In this document: positions 43,371 to 53,944 of the stretch, in pieces
Numbering within the stretch: position 1 is the stretch's first letter
How the letters are laid out: each line of letters starts with the position of its first letter
Assembly: GCA_020536535.1 (NCBI GenBank)
Contig: JAHLWZ010000507.1
Location: forward strand, 1 to 53,944
Origin: Pelomyxa schiedti
Taxonomy: Eukaryota; Evosea; Pelobiontida; Pelomyxidae
Direction: 5' to 3'
Length of the DNA stretch: 53,944 nt
Position numbers and translations under genes: made by a program
The notes under the pieces: model-generated
Told to the model about the DNA's origin: nothing
The model's input: only the letters and a program-made list of their open reading frames with translations
The model's database searches: none

Positions 43371-43946
43371 TTCATTATGGCTGCTCTATGCATGATCCTC
43401 ACTGTAGGTCGCCTTTCTTTGTTGCTGTTCCCGCCTCCAATGTTTTTATTTTTTTTATCCTTTTGTTCTTTTTTTTTCTTAAAAATTGCGCAAAACGAAA
43501 TTTTTCTGGGAAATTCCCAGAAATTAATGGCAAAAAATGCTGAACCAACTTGCGAAGTCAACACTGACACAATACAAACGGCCAAGGCAAAGTTTGAAGA
43601 AGCTCATAACAAGGCAATTGGAAAAAAAAAAAGAACAAGTTTGAAAGAAGAACAGTGTGTTTTCTATTTTTTTCTGATGCCAACAACCAGAGGCAAGTGC
43701 CACCACACGAGCACGGAAAGGAAGTGTGTCTTGGCAGGCAAAGGGTGTCCTTTTCCCCCAGCTCGATCTGGTCCCAAGTTGGCCAAACCAGTGGCACAAC
43801 ACGAAACGAGAGGAGGGGGATAGAGCCCTTACATACCACATTCAACAAGACTCCTTTCACTTTCCTTGTGTGCTCTGTGCGGCCGCGCCGGTGCCCCTTT
43901 GTGGTGGTTGTTGTCTGATTATGGGATCGTAGTGGTGGTGCTTTGT
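43371..43946. other. Spacer downstream of actin
   Basis: No supported gene. It contains T runs (about 43447-43480) and A-rich stretches. Open frames on both strands here have no start context, splice support or recognisable content. The actin 3' untranslated region probably lies just left of 43947. Confidence 0.4.
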
Positions 43947-45455
<1,509 letters not shown>

Positions 45456-45494
45456 TTATTAATTAATCTTGCGGGAATACGTATAAGCGCGTAC

Positions 45495-45519
45495 CATTTT
45501 CGATATCGGTGCTAGCCAT
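45495..45519 (-). other. Possible short upstream exon in frame with actin
   Basis: ATG at 45519 encodes MASTDIEN, then a GT-AG intron 45494-45449 (46 bases) leads into a frame that stays open through [30 protein letters not shown] and reaches the actin ATG in phase (94 codons). It may be a separate small gene, a remnant, or an alternative 5' end. The Cys-x2-Cys-x-His spacing is the only motif-like element. Confidence 0.3.
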
Positions 45520-47385
45520 GGCTGAGATCTACCAACAACTAAGTTGTTTTTTTCTTCTTTTTATTGTGCTTGAACTCTTTTGCCCCCTGGGGTTAAAAGG
45601 ACGGACAACAGAGGTTATGAGAATCCCGCTGTAAAGTAACAACGAAAAGCCCTGGGATCGAAAAACACAGTTTTTCGCGGGTGGGTCAGCGAATGGGCCC
45701 ACTAGAAGACCCAGTCACTGATGTTCAAAATTCGTCCCTCAGCGGGGCTTCCTCAGTGCCCGACATTTTTACAGAAGAGGTGACCAGAAGTTAGAGTCTG
45801 TGAATTTGAAATTTTCCTTGCTTCTTTGGCGTTTGGTTGCATCACACTCTGCTTTTGGTGGTGTTATGATGGTGTGGCTGAAATGTTCTCAGCTGTACTA
45901 CTCCGTGTTCTCTGTGTTTGTTTGGTGTTGGTGAAAGGAGGGTATTTTTCAACACAAGGGGGCACAGTTCTGTGACCCTATGGGCAGTGAGAAGCAATAA
46001 GGATTATCATGTTCTGTCGGTACTTGTTCTGTTGTCCATGGTGGTGTTAGTTGGATATTCTGGTCAGTGTAGTACTTGAGTTTTCCATTTTTCCTCTGTT
46101 ACACAGAGAGATTCTTTGATGCTATCTAACACAACAGTCGAGACTTGCAAGGATCCAGGTAATGAGAACTGTGCACAGTGTATTATTAACTTCAGTACCT
46201 GACTCATTTACTTGATTCCTTTCGGGTGATTCAACAGTATCCTTCACGCTTTCATTTTCGAATTCCGGTGCCGTCACTTCATGCTTTAAACAGTGAACTT
46301 TTATTCACATGGCGCTCGAATTCGTATGGGCACCGTTGTAGAATATCGAAGAAAAAACCTGAATTGTGTCGTAGAAATAACAATAACACTGACGTGCTAG
46401 AACTGATCAATTGAGAGAGCCAATTGGTTTATCTTGACGTGAAAATGACCCAGTTTGATCTGCTCGTCGCGCCACCCTCTGCAAAAGCTCATCGTTGTGC
46501 TCTCCCATAATGCTGCATGCACCTACTGCGCCTTTCCCAGCCCTTATCGCCTTCGCTCGTCACGTTTTGTTTTCGGGCCTTCGCCGAATTTTGCATCAAT
46601 GCCGGCAAGGTTGATGATGATGGGGTGCTCTATGATCTTGCCACATTATTAACTAAAACCCAATACAAAGAAAAGAAAGTGCATAATTGAGTCATCAGTC
46701 ATCACTATACCTAGCACATTAATAAGCGTGGATGGGTGTTGCCGTGACGAAAGATGTGAAGGTGATGATGAGGTCACAACAGCGAGATATCGTGTGTACC
46801 GGGTGTGTGGAGGAGCGGCCGGCGGATTATGGGAGGTTATGGTGATGATTGCTGAGGAGACAGAGCAGACCCCGGCTGACAGTTTACGTAGTATAAAGGC
46901 TCTGTGCCGGCAGGAGGAAACGTAAGGCAAGTCTCTGTCTGTGGTTTTCTGTGAGTTTTCATGCATTGGGAATTGTGGGAGTTTGTGTGTTGCGGGAGAG
47001 TATATAATAATATAATAATTGCCGTACAAGAGTAAGAACCTTTGGAAAAGGAGCAACGTAATCACGTATCTACGTAAATCACGACATAGATCTTTACTAG
47101 AAATGCTCTTTAAAAAGAAAAACAATCACAGATTCGTCAACTCAGAGGCATTGCTTTCTGTTTGTGAAAGATGACTGAGGCAAAGTAAGTTCAGGAGTTG
47201 CTGTTGTTGTTGTGGGACTTACGTCTTAGGTCTGATTTTCTTGTTTCCATCTCTGAGATTTCATTTTGGCATGAATTTTCCTTAGAATGTTAGACTGAAG
47301 GAGATTTCTTTTCTTTTTTATAAACTGTGCAGGGGAGTGATGTAAACGGTTCAGTTGCAAATGCATTCTCGATTGATAATAAACA
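45520..47385. other. Gene-poor stretch
   Basis: About 1.9 kb with no gene I can support. Short open frames exist on both strands, for example near 46730-46925 (DGCCRDERCEGDDEV ... LRSIKALCRQEE), but lack recognisable content and splice context. AT-rich repeats (tataataatataataatt) lie at about 47000-47020. Nothing resembles a transposon, tRNA or rRNA. Confidence 0.5.
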
Positions 47386-47393
47386 TATAAAAG
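47386..47393 (+). promoter_or_regulatory. TATA box (TATAAAAG)
   Basis: A consensus TATAAAAG lies 67 bases upstream of the ATG of the small membrane protein gene. The spacing is right for a promoter element with a short leader. Confidence 0.45.
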
Positions 47394-47459
47394 CCTGCGG
47401 TTTCGAAGGCATTTTTTACATTTTATTCCGTTTACCATTTGCTTCGTGTTTGACGAGAG

Positions 47460-47867
47460 ATGAATACTATTGTCGCATTCGTGTTTGCGTTGCTGACAAA
47501 CGTGCTGGAGACGATCGCGCTTGCGGCACTCGGCTGCTGGGTGTCGATAGCGTCTGTATGCGTCATGGCTGGTATCGCAAGGTTCGTTCCTCCAGCCCTC
47601 GCTTGCATTTTGTTTTATTTCATTTTTTTGTTTGTTGTCGCCCATTCCAACGGGGTCACTCTATTGCGTCAAAACCCACGCACTGCACCATCGCGTTTGC
47701 CCTTTCTTTGTGGTGTTTGATTTGTTCTGATTTTTTGTTTTCGTGGTTGTTGGTCTTTACAGTAATAACTAACCGCCAACAGGGAAGTGTGCGTATGGCT
47801 CACAAACCACGCCTTCTCGCCGCTATGGAGAGTGTGTTTACTTGTACTCTTTTCCGCCGATTTTTAG
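47460..47867 (+). CDS. Small hydrophobic membrane protein, 68 residues
   Basis: Two exons, 47460-47581 and 47783-47867, split an Arg codon and total 69 codons with TAG at 47865-47867. The first exon encodes MNTIVAFVFALLTNVL and LALGCW-like hydrophobic sequence (VSIASVCVMAGIA), enough for one or two membrane spans; the second gives EVCVWLTNHAF and VCLLVLFSADF, another hydrophobic stretch. No family recognised. Support comes from the TATA box just upstream, the consistent phase, and absence of stops. If the intron is not used, reading through gives an 86-residue hydrophobic peptide. Confidence 0.4.
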
Positions 47868-48619
47868 ATGCCAAAGACAGTGGTGTGTGCAGCAGCGTGC
47901 AAATGGGGATGGGGTGTTTTGTGGTGTGATGGATGGCGTGATATTGGAGGCTCTCTGTGGCAACTGACTGCATATGATGGAAGCAAGCAATTCGTATTGC
48001 ACATTCCCATTTAAAACTTAACAAACATGAAGTGCCACTTGCCGTTTTTTGGCTCGGCTAATAATAATGCTCTCAATCATGAATGCCACTTGCCGTTTTT
48101 TTGGCTCGGCTAATTAATTGTAACTTTCTGAATGCCACTCAAGGCACAGTGGGAGCAATGTTGAACATGGGGAACCCCTGGGCGTGCAGTTGCACACAGA
48201 GAATCATGTAACATGTGTACTATGTGTAGAGAGGTATGAATGGTCTATGTATCTCCACGTGTTTTTAAATCTTTGTTAGGCTATGAGGAGGATAATGCTC
48301 CCTGTGCACACACAAGGCAGAAGGAAGGTGGGATTGGAAAGCGAACTAATCTCGTAACCCATGTTTCTCGGGTTGGCCCATAACGTGCTCTCTTTTTCGG
48401 TTTCTGTGTTTTTGGTTTCGGTGCTTTTCTTGAGGTAGTCCTAGTTCCTTTCCAAATACATCTCCCGGCTGTTCCATTCTTTCCTTCTTTATTTTATTTT
48501 TTGCGATTGACAAGAGATCGAAAAAGATAAAAACAAAACAGAAAACAAAGTGGTGGGTGGTATCACCGGCGGGGCAGGAGATCCATTGACGAGATCCACA
48601 AACCACAAACCAGTCACAA
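47868..48619. other. Spacer with direct repeat
   Basis: No gene supported. It contains a direct repeat (separate entry) at 48033-48116 and an A/T-rich region before the kinase gene. A polypurine stretch (aaaacaaaacagaaaacaaag) lies just before 48560. Confidence 0.5.
48033..48116. repeat. Direct repeat, two copies of about 30 bp
   Basis: The block TGCCACTTGCCGTTTTTTGG followed by CTCGGCTAAT occurs at about 48034 and again at about 48083, the second with one extra T. A truncated third start (GAATGCCACT) appears near 48130. Copies are 49 bases apart in register and nearly identical, which suggests a recent duplication or a short tandem element. Confidence 0.85.
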
Positions 48620-51600
48620 ATGGCACAACCACCAGCCCCACAGCAGGCTGCAACAGACTTTGTCATACAGTTTGTGGCGCCAGGAAAGCAAGAGGAGATA
48701 CAAAAAGTGATGCCGCACCGCCACGATTTGTGCGTTTCTCTTTTAATTGTCGTGATTTAATCACGCATATAGACTCCATGGGTCACTCGGTCTAGCAAAG
48801 TACAATGGTGTGTGCTATGCGAGATTTAACTCGAAAGAGAGACTTGTGGCCTGTCTTTCAGACATGGTACACAACTGTACGTTTGAGGACGTTCAGTACG
48901 CCCTGGACGTGCCTTATTTCTGGAAGAAGGCGGCACCGGACCACGTTCTGTACACTCCCACCCCTGCCGAGCTAGCGCATTTGGATGCCCTAAAGAGGGC
49001 CGCGCTGGCTGCGCAGTCGCGCGTTCTCCCGCCACCCCCGCCTCGTCGGTCACTGGTGCCAACCATCAGGGGCACTCAGGCATATCCCGTAGCGAATCTG
49101 AACCCCCTTTTGAACAGTTTCCCACAGCACCAAGCGGCCTCGCCTTTAGCGTTCAATCCTTCACCCACCAATTCCTCTGCGGCCGCGTATTACGGCGGCC
49201 CTGCTGCAACGTTGCACAACCCTTACTTCTTCCACCCACCGCCGCAACCTTACTACAATTACAGCAGGTACAACAACTACAGCCCACCACCTCCTCCACT
49301 TGTTCCTTATCCCTTCCAGTTCCAGGCCTTCCCGCAACCACAGCTTGTTGTTGCACAACACCAACAGCAACCTTCACCTTCACCTCCACGCCCCCAATCA
49401 CCACAACAAGCCATTCCGACCGCAGATGCAGCTGTACATCAAGGGGCGTCTACATGCCCAGCACCCCAGCAACAAGTCGTAGTGCTCATGGTGGACGCGA
49501 ACAACAACGTTCTTCGCACCCAAACACCGTCGACTCTTCCGCCTGTGTTGCAGACCCTGCTCCAGCAGGCCCAGGCCCAGGCCCAGCCGCAGCAGGTTCA
49601 CGCTAATAATCAAAATGAAAATCAAAATCAAGTTGAAGCAGGCCGCCAACCTCATCCTCAATTCCAGGTTCAACCACCAGGTCAAGACTCCCCTAAAGTT
49701 GCCAAAGGGGGCCAAGGCTCATCAGTTCGCCACGGCCAACCTCAAGCGTTATCAGCCGATCCAGTTGCCGAAGTAGTGGCACCTCCTCCCGTTCCCCAAA
49801 GTGCAAACCCACAACCTGTTGTGAGTCCTCATCCTCGGTGGGTCCGGCAGCCGGAGGAGCAGGCTCCACCACCTTCATCTGAACCAGTCGTTCTCCCTGT
49901 TCAGCAAGTTCAAGTGCAAGCTGAAGAAGTGACACCTCATCCTGATCAACAAATTCACAAGGATCCCCACCTTGTGAGTCCTCATCATCAGTCGGCTGCA
50001 CAGCAGACCGAGCCTCCACCTTCACCTCAACCAGTTCTTCTCCAAGTTGTTCAACCTGAACCTCAATCTCAACTTAATGGTAGTGATGATAATCATGATG
50101 ACGCTTCAGCACCTGCAGTTGTGGAACAAGACGACTCGCCCCCTTTCTCTGGCGACCTGATTACTGGCTCTTCCGTGCTCATTGTCGGGGTCGCTGCACC
50201 ACCACAACAACAATTACCACAGAGGGTAGCTGCTCCTGCTCTAAATGCTGCTCCTAATCCTCCAACTGCGACCTGGTACCAGCTTCCTAGGAACGTGAGG
50301 CGAATAGATAGAGCGAACCTGAATTTCACGATTGCAGACACAAACAAGAGAGGTGAAGGTGCCTCAGGAAAAGTTTACCAAGGTACGTTTTACTATGTTT
50401 TCAGAGTTGGTGGCGAGTGTTTGTGATTTCGTACTAGGAAATTACAACGGTGCAAGAGTTGCAGTAAAGTGCTACAGGCCTATTCAATCCCAGGCCGAAT
50501 TGGATGCACTTCAGCAAGAAGTACAAAATTTTCAGTCAGTCTTCACTCTCCAACTCCCTCCTCTACCGCGGGCACTATTATTATTAAATTTAATTTAATT
50601 ATAATTATATAACCCACCAAAACCAACCAATTTCTCACAACCTATTTTGCGTATCTAAATTTCTCTAACCAACCCAAAAGGACTTGTCAAGGTAAAAACG
50701 TTGCCAACTGCTATGGTGCCTACATCAGTTCCACTGAGTGTTTGGTTGTGATGGATTTATACGAGTGTTCTCTATCTGACATGATCCGCAAGACTCGAGA
50801 CGATCTTCCGGTAGTCTTGTGGGATTTTCATCCACTCGACCTTCAGCTCATCCTTTGGGTGTCCCACTTGGCGGTATCTGCTAGAGGGTTTGTTGTTTGT
50901 CATCTCATCATCATATTGTAGGCTAAAGGGTTGTCTATGGTTCATTCAATGCGTCTCGCCCACGGGTATGTGTTTTGGCCATTCTGCCCTTTCGTTTTTA
51001 GAACTGTCACTCACCACCAACCCAGTGACGTGAAGAGTGATAATTTTTTGATGGATATGCACTTGAATTGTTATGTATGCCCAACTTTTCCAAAATAAAG
51101 CAAACTTATCAGCCAAAAAAAGCTTGCCGACTTCGGACTGAGCATACACTTGCCTAACCCACCGAAAGGGCTGCGCGGAACAAGTGAGTGTTCCTTTGTT
51201 CTTTTTTCCTTTTGTTGCTCACACACCCCTCCAGATGCGTGGATGGCCCCTGAAAACATAATTGATGGAACAGTCTCAGTTAAAACCGACATGTGAGTGG
51301 AGTCGGTCTTTCAACAACAATAATCACTTGTTTTCTTGCTTGACTCACCCTTTTTAGATATTCCTTCGGGATGCTGTTGTTCGAACTGGTTTCCCACACA
51401 TATCCATTCCAGAAAATGTTCGGAAATTCGTTCAACGACGAGGCAACGATTAAGTGTGCTCTATCAAAGGGTGTCAGACCGAAGATACCGAATACCGTCA
51501 AAGCAACAACGGGATCCCCAGTTCGCGTTCCAGTTCCGCATAAACTGGTATTATTAACCCACCCCACACATGCTTCTTGTCTGATTTTTCCTCAGAGGAT

Positions 51601-52021
51601 GTTGATCGAGAAGTGTTGGGCCCAAGAGCCAGACCAGGTCCCTCTATCTAGCATCTTCTCTTATCTTCTCTAATTTTCCCTTCTCTTCCAGCGCCCCAAC
51701 TCGATGGAAGAGGTCGATGCCCTGTTGCTTGATGTTTACTTGGACGTTGTTGCGCCACACCATCTTGCTCGTCGTGCTTGGATCAAGGCCCAGGATCCGA
51801 GTAGGTTATGGGAACTGGACCCCTGTGTATCCTGGAACACTTTTCAGAGAGCATCCAGCTGTAATGATTCTGTGAAGTCCGTTCTCTGTGGTGTGTGTCG
51901 CTCTGTTTGCTTTTGTCACTCCTCACCAAAAAAACCAGATGACCAAGGCAGGGTCACCCTGGTGAAATTGAACCAATATTACCAAAGCTTCTCCCAACAG
52001 AGCTCTCAAAAATCTTGTTGA
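48620..52021 (+). CDS. TKL-type protein kinase with Pro/Gln-rich N-terminal region
   Basis: ATG at 48620: MAQPPAPQQAATDFVIQFV, then by a phase-2 intron LLHGSLGLAKYNGVCYARF and LVACLSDMVHNCTFEDVQ, resembling an RRM-like or small alpha/beta fold. About 450 residues rich in Pro, Gln, His and Val follow, with a PPPP tract. The kinase domain is complete: GEGASGKVYQG, VAVKCY, VMDLYECSL, catalytic loop HGDVKSDNFLMD (HGD in place of HRD), ADFGLSI, MAPENII, FELVSHTYPF, EKCWAQEPDQRPNSMEE. A C-terminal tail ends TGA at 52019-52021. It phosphorylates Ser/Thr or Tyr; TKL kinases are abundant in amoebae. Eight or more introns. One join near 50885-50925 (before AKGLSMVHSM) is ambiguous. Confidence 0.88.
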
Positions 52022-52211
52022 AAAAAAACTAAAAGAACACATGTTGAGAAACTCGTTGTTTTTGTTTTGGGTTTGAAAAAACTTCTTTGTATTTGGAAGC
52101 AGGGAGGCAGAATCACTCCAGCAATGAGTGTGATACCGCGGAATATTATTAGATACAGGTGATGTTGTGGGTTGCTGTTTGGCTGGAAAGAAAAGCTTGG
52201 TAGATTGCATG

Positions 52212-53771
52212 TTACGGATCCTCCTTCTCAACGTGGAGAGCAAGGAGCACAATTTCAGATACTATTCTGTCTATGGGTTCATTTTGCCAGTAACCAATGG
52301 ATACCCGGAATAGTGTAGTGTCAGTGGCACGATCTAATGAGGGAAACGGGTCAATACGAGACATCTGCCCTCCATAGGAAGTCTTCCATTCCAAGTTAGT
52401 TCGCTTTACTGCACGCATAAGGGCTCCACGTAGAATAGCACTCCTTTTGATGGCAAATACAGTGGGGCCTGTGCCGGGCACCAGGAATTTTTCCGCTTGA
52501 GCGTGTGTTGGGTGATCGGGAAGAGATGGATGAATGATCCGGAAGTTATATCCGTGGCTTGTAATTTGGGCTCCAACAGATTCCATGACTAGCGTGGCTT
52601 TTTTAGCTGCATTACGCACTCGATCATGAAGTCCCGAAAGAGCTGTAAGTGTGATTTTTGCATGCAATGGACTGACATGTATTCCATTTATGCAGTGCCA
52701 ATAGCGGGCCTTTGTTTACGTAAGAAGAAAGCTTTACAGAAAGAAACAGTACGGCTGCCATCACTGGAGATTCACGTGAACTGAGAATAAACCCCCCTAT
52801 GGCATTCCCACCGCTACAATACTTGGTGGTGGACTCAACTATGAAGTCAACGTTGTATTTAAATGGGTTACAGGCTGCCGCTGATAGCCAAGTGTTATCA
52901 ATTACAAAGAATAGATTAACTCCAGGACGTGTCTGTTGAACTAAATGGCGAACAGAGTCAACGCAATCAAATGCAAATAGGCGCCCTCTAGGGTTCGAGC
53001 ATGACTCAGAGAACACGACAATATTCATTGGGTGAGTGGGCCTGCTGCGAGCAATTTTTAGTACTGTTTCTTCAATAGCTCTTGCTGAAGAACAGTCTGC
53101 TGAACTTAGACTTGCACATAGGGGTGCTGAATCCACAATATACTCCAAAAGTGGCTGGGTATCAGCATATGTTTCTATATCACACACAATACTAAGCAAT
53201 GTTCTTGATTCCTTTGAATGAGCCAGGAAACCATTAAACAAACATGATATTGCTGCAAGGCCAGAAGGTGCTAAATCACACGAAATAGACATTGGAGGTC
53301 CAGAAGGCAACGAAGGAACGCTATATAGTTCACGTACAGCTTTGTCCAGCTCTTCTGTGGCCGTGGAGGTGATACGATTGTAAGTGGTTCCAGTCATCCA
53401 CTCACTAAATACCAACTTTTCCAAGTTTTGGGATTTCGTAGCTGGAGAGCTGTCCTGTCTTTCACATTGCGTGGTAGCATCACTGGCAACATTCTGAGAG
53501 GGATTGGCAGATTAGAAAGCGCCTGAAGGAATGGACATACATGAAGAATGAAATCCTTGATAGCTCTTATTTTTAAATCAGCCCTGCTTTCTGCAGATAT
53601 ATTTATCGCCAAGTCAAGACAATGACGACTTGAATAAAACGTTGAATGGAGTAACTTTATGATTTTGGGGGTCTACTTCAGTAACTCTGATGGAAGACCT
53701 GCAAGTACAGTTTCCATTCCCCTGATAAGCAAATTTCTTTCAAGAGTTTCAGCCTCACAAGACAACTTCAT
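52212..53771 (-). CDS. PLP-dependent Cys/Met metabolism enzyme (cystathionine gamma-synthase/lyase type)
   Basis: Transsulfuration-family enzyme. Five exons. The most upstream ATG found is 53771 (MKLSCEAETLERN); an upstream exon is possible. The chain contains EKLVFSEWMTGTTYNRI, ELDKAVRELY, LAPSGLAAISCLF, VVFSESCSNP (the substrate/PLP region), FFVIDNTWLSAAACNPFKY, and VDFIVESTTKYCSGGNAIGGF with the Schiff-base lysine in STTKY. An intron ending at about 52713 leads to ARYWHCINGIHVSPLHAKI, and the C-terminus includes RVSIGYWQNEPIDRIVSEI, the common SVGxEDxxDL-like end. The usual N-terminal YARxxNPT reads TTYNRITSTA. Stop at 52212. Cytosolic. Which reaction it performs cannot be fixed by eye. 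Confidence 0.85.
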
Positions 53772-53944
53772 AAAGCGACGAGAGAGAAAAACTCAGATTT
53801 CAGAAGAAGCAAAACACCACCCATGTGCTGAGGTGATGGTGACTAATTGTGGGTCCTTTTAAGGCCACAGACCGAACATAATAAAAGAGAATTCTCCACA
53901 CGCCTCTTCACGACCTCCGCACAATTATGGTAGCATCGAGGTAG

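Noticed and set aside
43034-43585. Minus-strand 183-codon open frame rich in Trp and Gly
   Set aside because: It reads the TCCAAATGC repeats and hairpins as protein; no splice or domain support.

Overview
This is eukaryotic DNA, most likely from an amoebozoan. Protein-coding genes are cut by many short GT-AG introns (roughly 35-150 nt, T- or A-rich near the acceptor). Genes sit on both strands only tens to a few hundred bases apart. Proteins are rich in Gln, Pro, Ser, His and Asp runs. The actin gene encodes a normal-length actin very close to amoebozoan actins. Other amoeba-like features are a kinase-Sel1 fusion, a TKL kinase, and a CudA-like/IPT-TIG putative transcription factor. There is no rRNA, CRISPR or recognisable transposon. 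The window opens with 22 consecutive C, so it looks like a contig end. All gene models below were spliced by eye; exon joins were accepted only when phase and conserved motifs agreed.

Layout. 0-11 kb: 3' end of an unknown gene; POLR3E (RNA polymerase III subunit RPC5); a protein kinase-Sel1 repeat fusion; a calponin-homology coiled-coil protein; a METTL-type methyltransferase. 11-16 kb: a RING finger protein with a huge acidic tract; a bZIP factor; NTF2. 16-24 kb: a long-chain acyl-CoA synthetase; a secreted S33/TAP-like alpha/beta hydrolase; an AGPAT-type acyltransferase; a coiled-coil protein. 24-32 kb: the CudA-like/TIG protein; inositol monophosphatase; a large unrecognised protein; a tRNA-like element. 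32-35 kb: an SDP1-like patatin lipase with several broken frames, probably a pseudogene. 35-41 kb: a small hypothetical; the FG nucleoporin Nup54; an SGNH hydrolase interrupted by a UBA domain; a four-helix-bundle protein with a beta-trefoil lectin-like C-terminus. 41-43 kb: an unresolved multi-exon gene. 43-48 kb: actin, a small membrane protein with a TATA box, and gene-poor DNA with hairpins and short repeats. 48-54 kb: a TKL kinase and a Cys/Met-metabolism PLP enzyme.

The genes are mostly housekeeping and unlinked in function (transcription, nuclear transport, lipid metabolism, cytoskeleton), with no operon-like logic. Acyl-CoA synthetase, acyltransferase and the broken lipase all belong to glycerolipid metabolism but lie kilobases apart. 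The most unusual items are the four-helix-bundle/lectin gene, the SGNH-UBA insertion, the kinase-Sel1 fusion, the broken lipase, the 94-codon open frame leading into actin, and the unrecognised gene at 29.2-31.8 kb.
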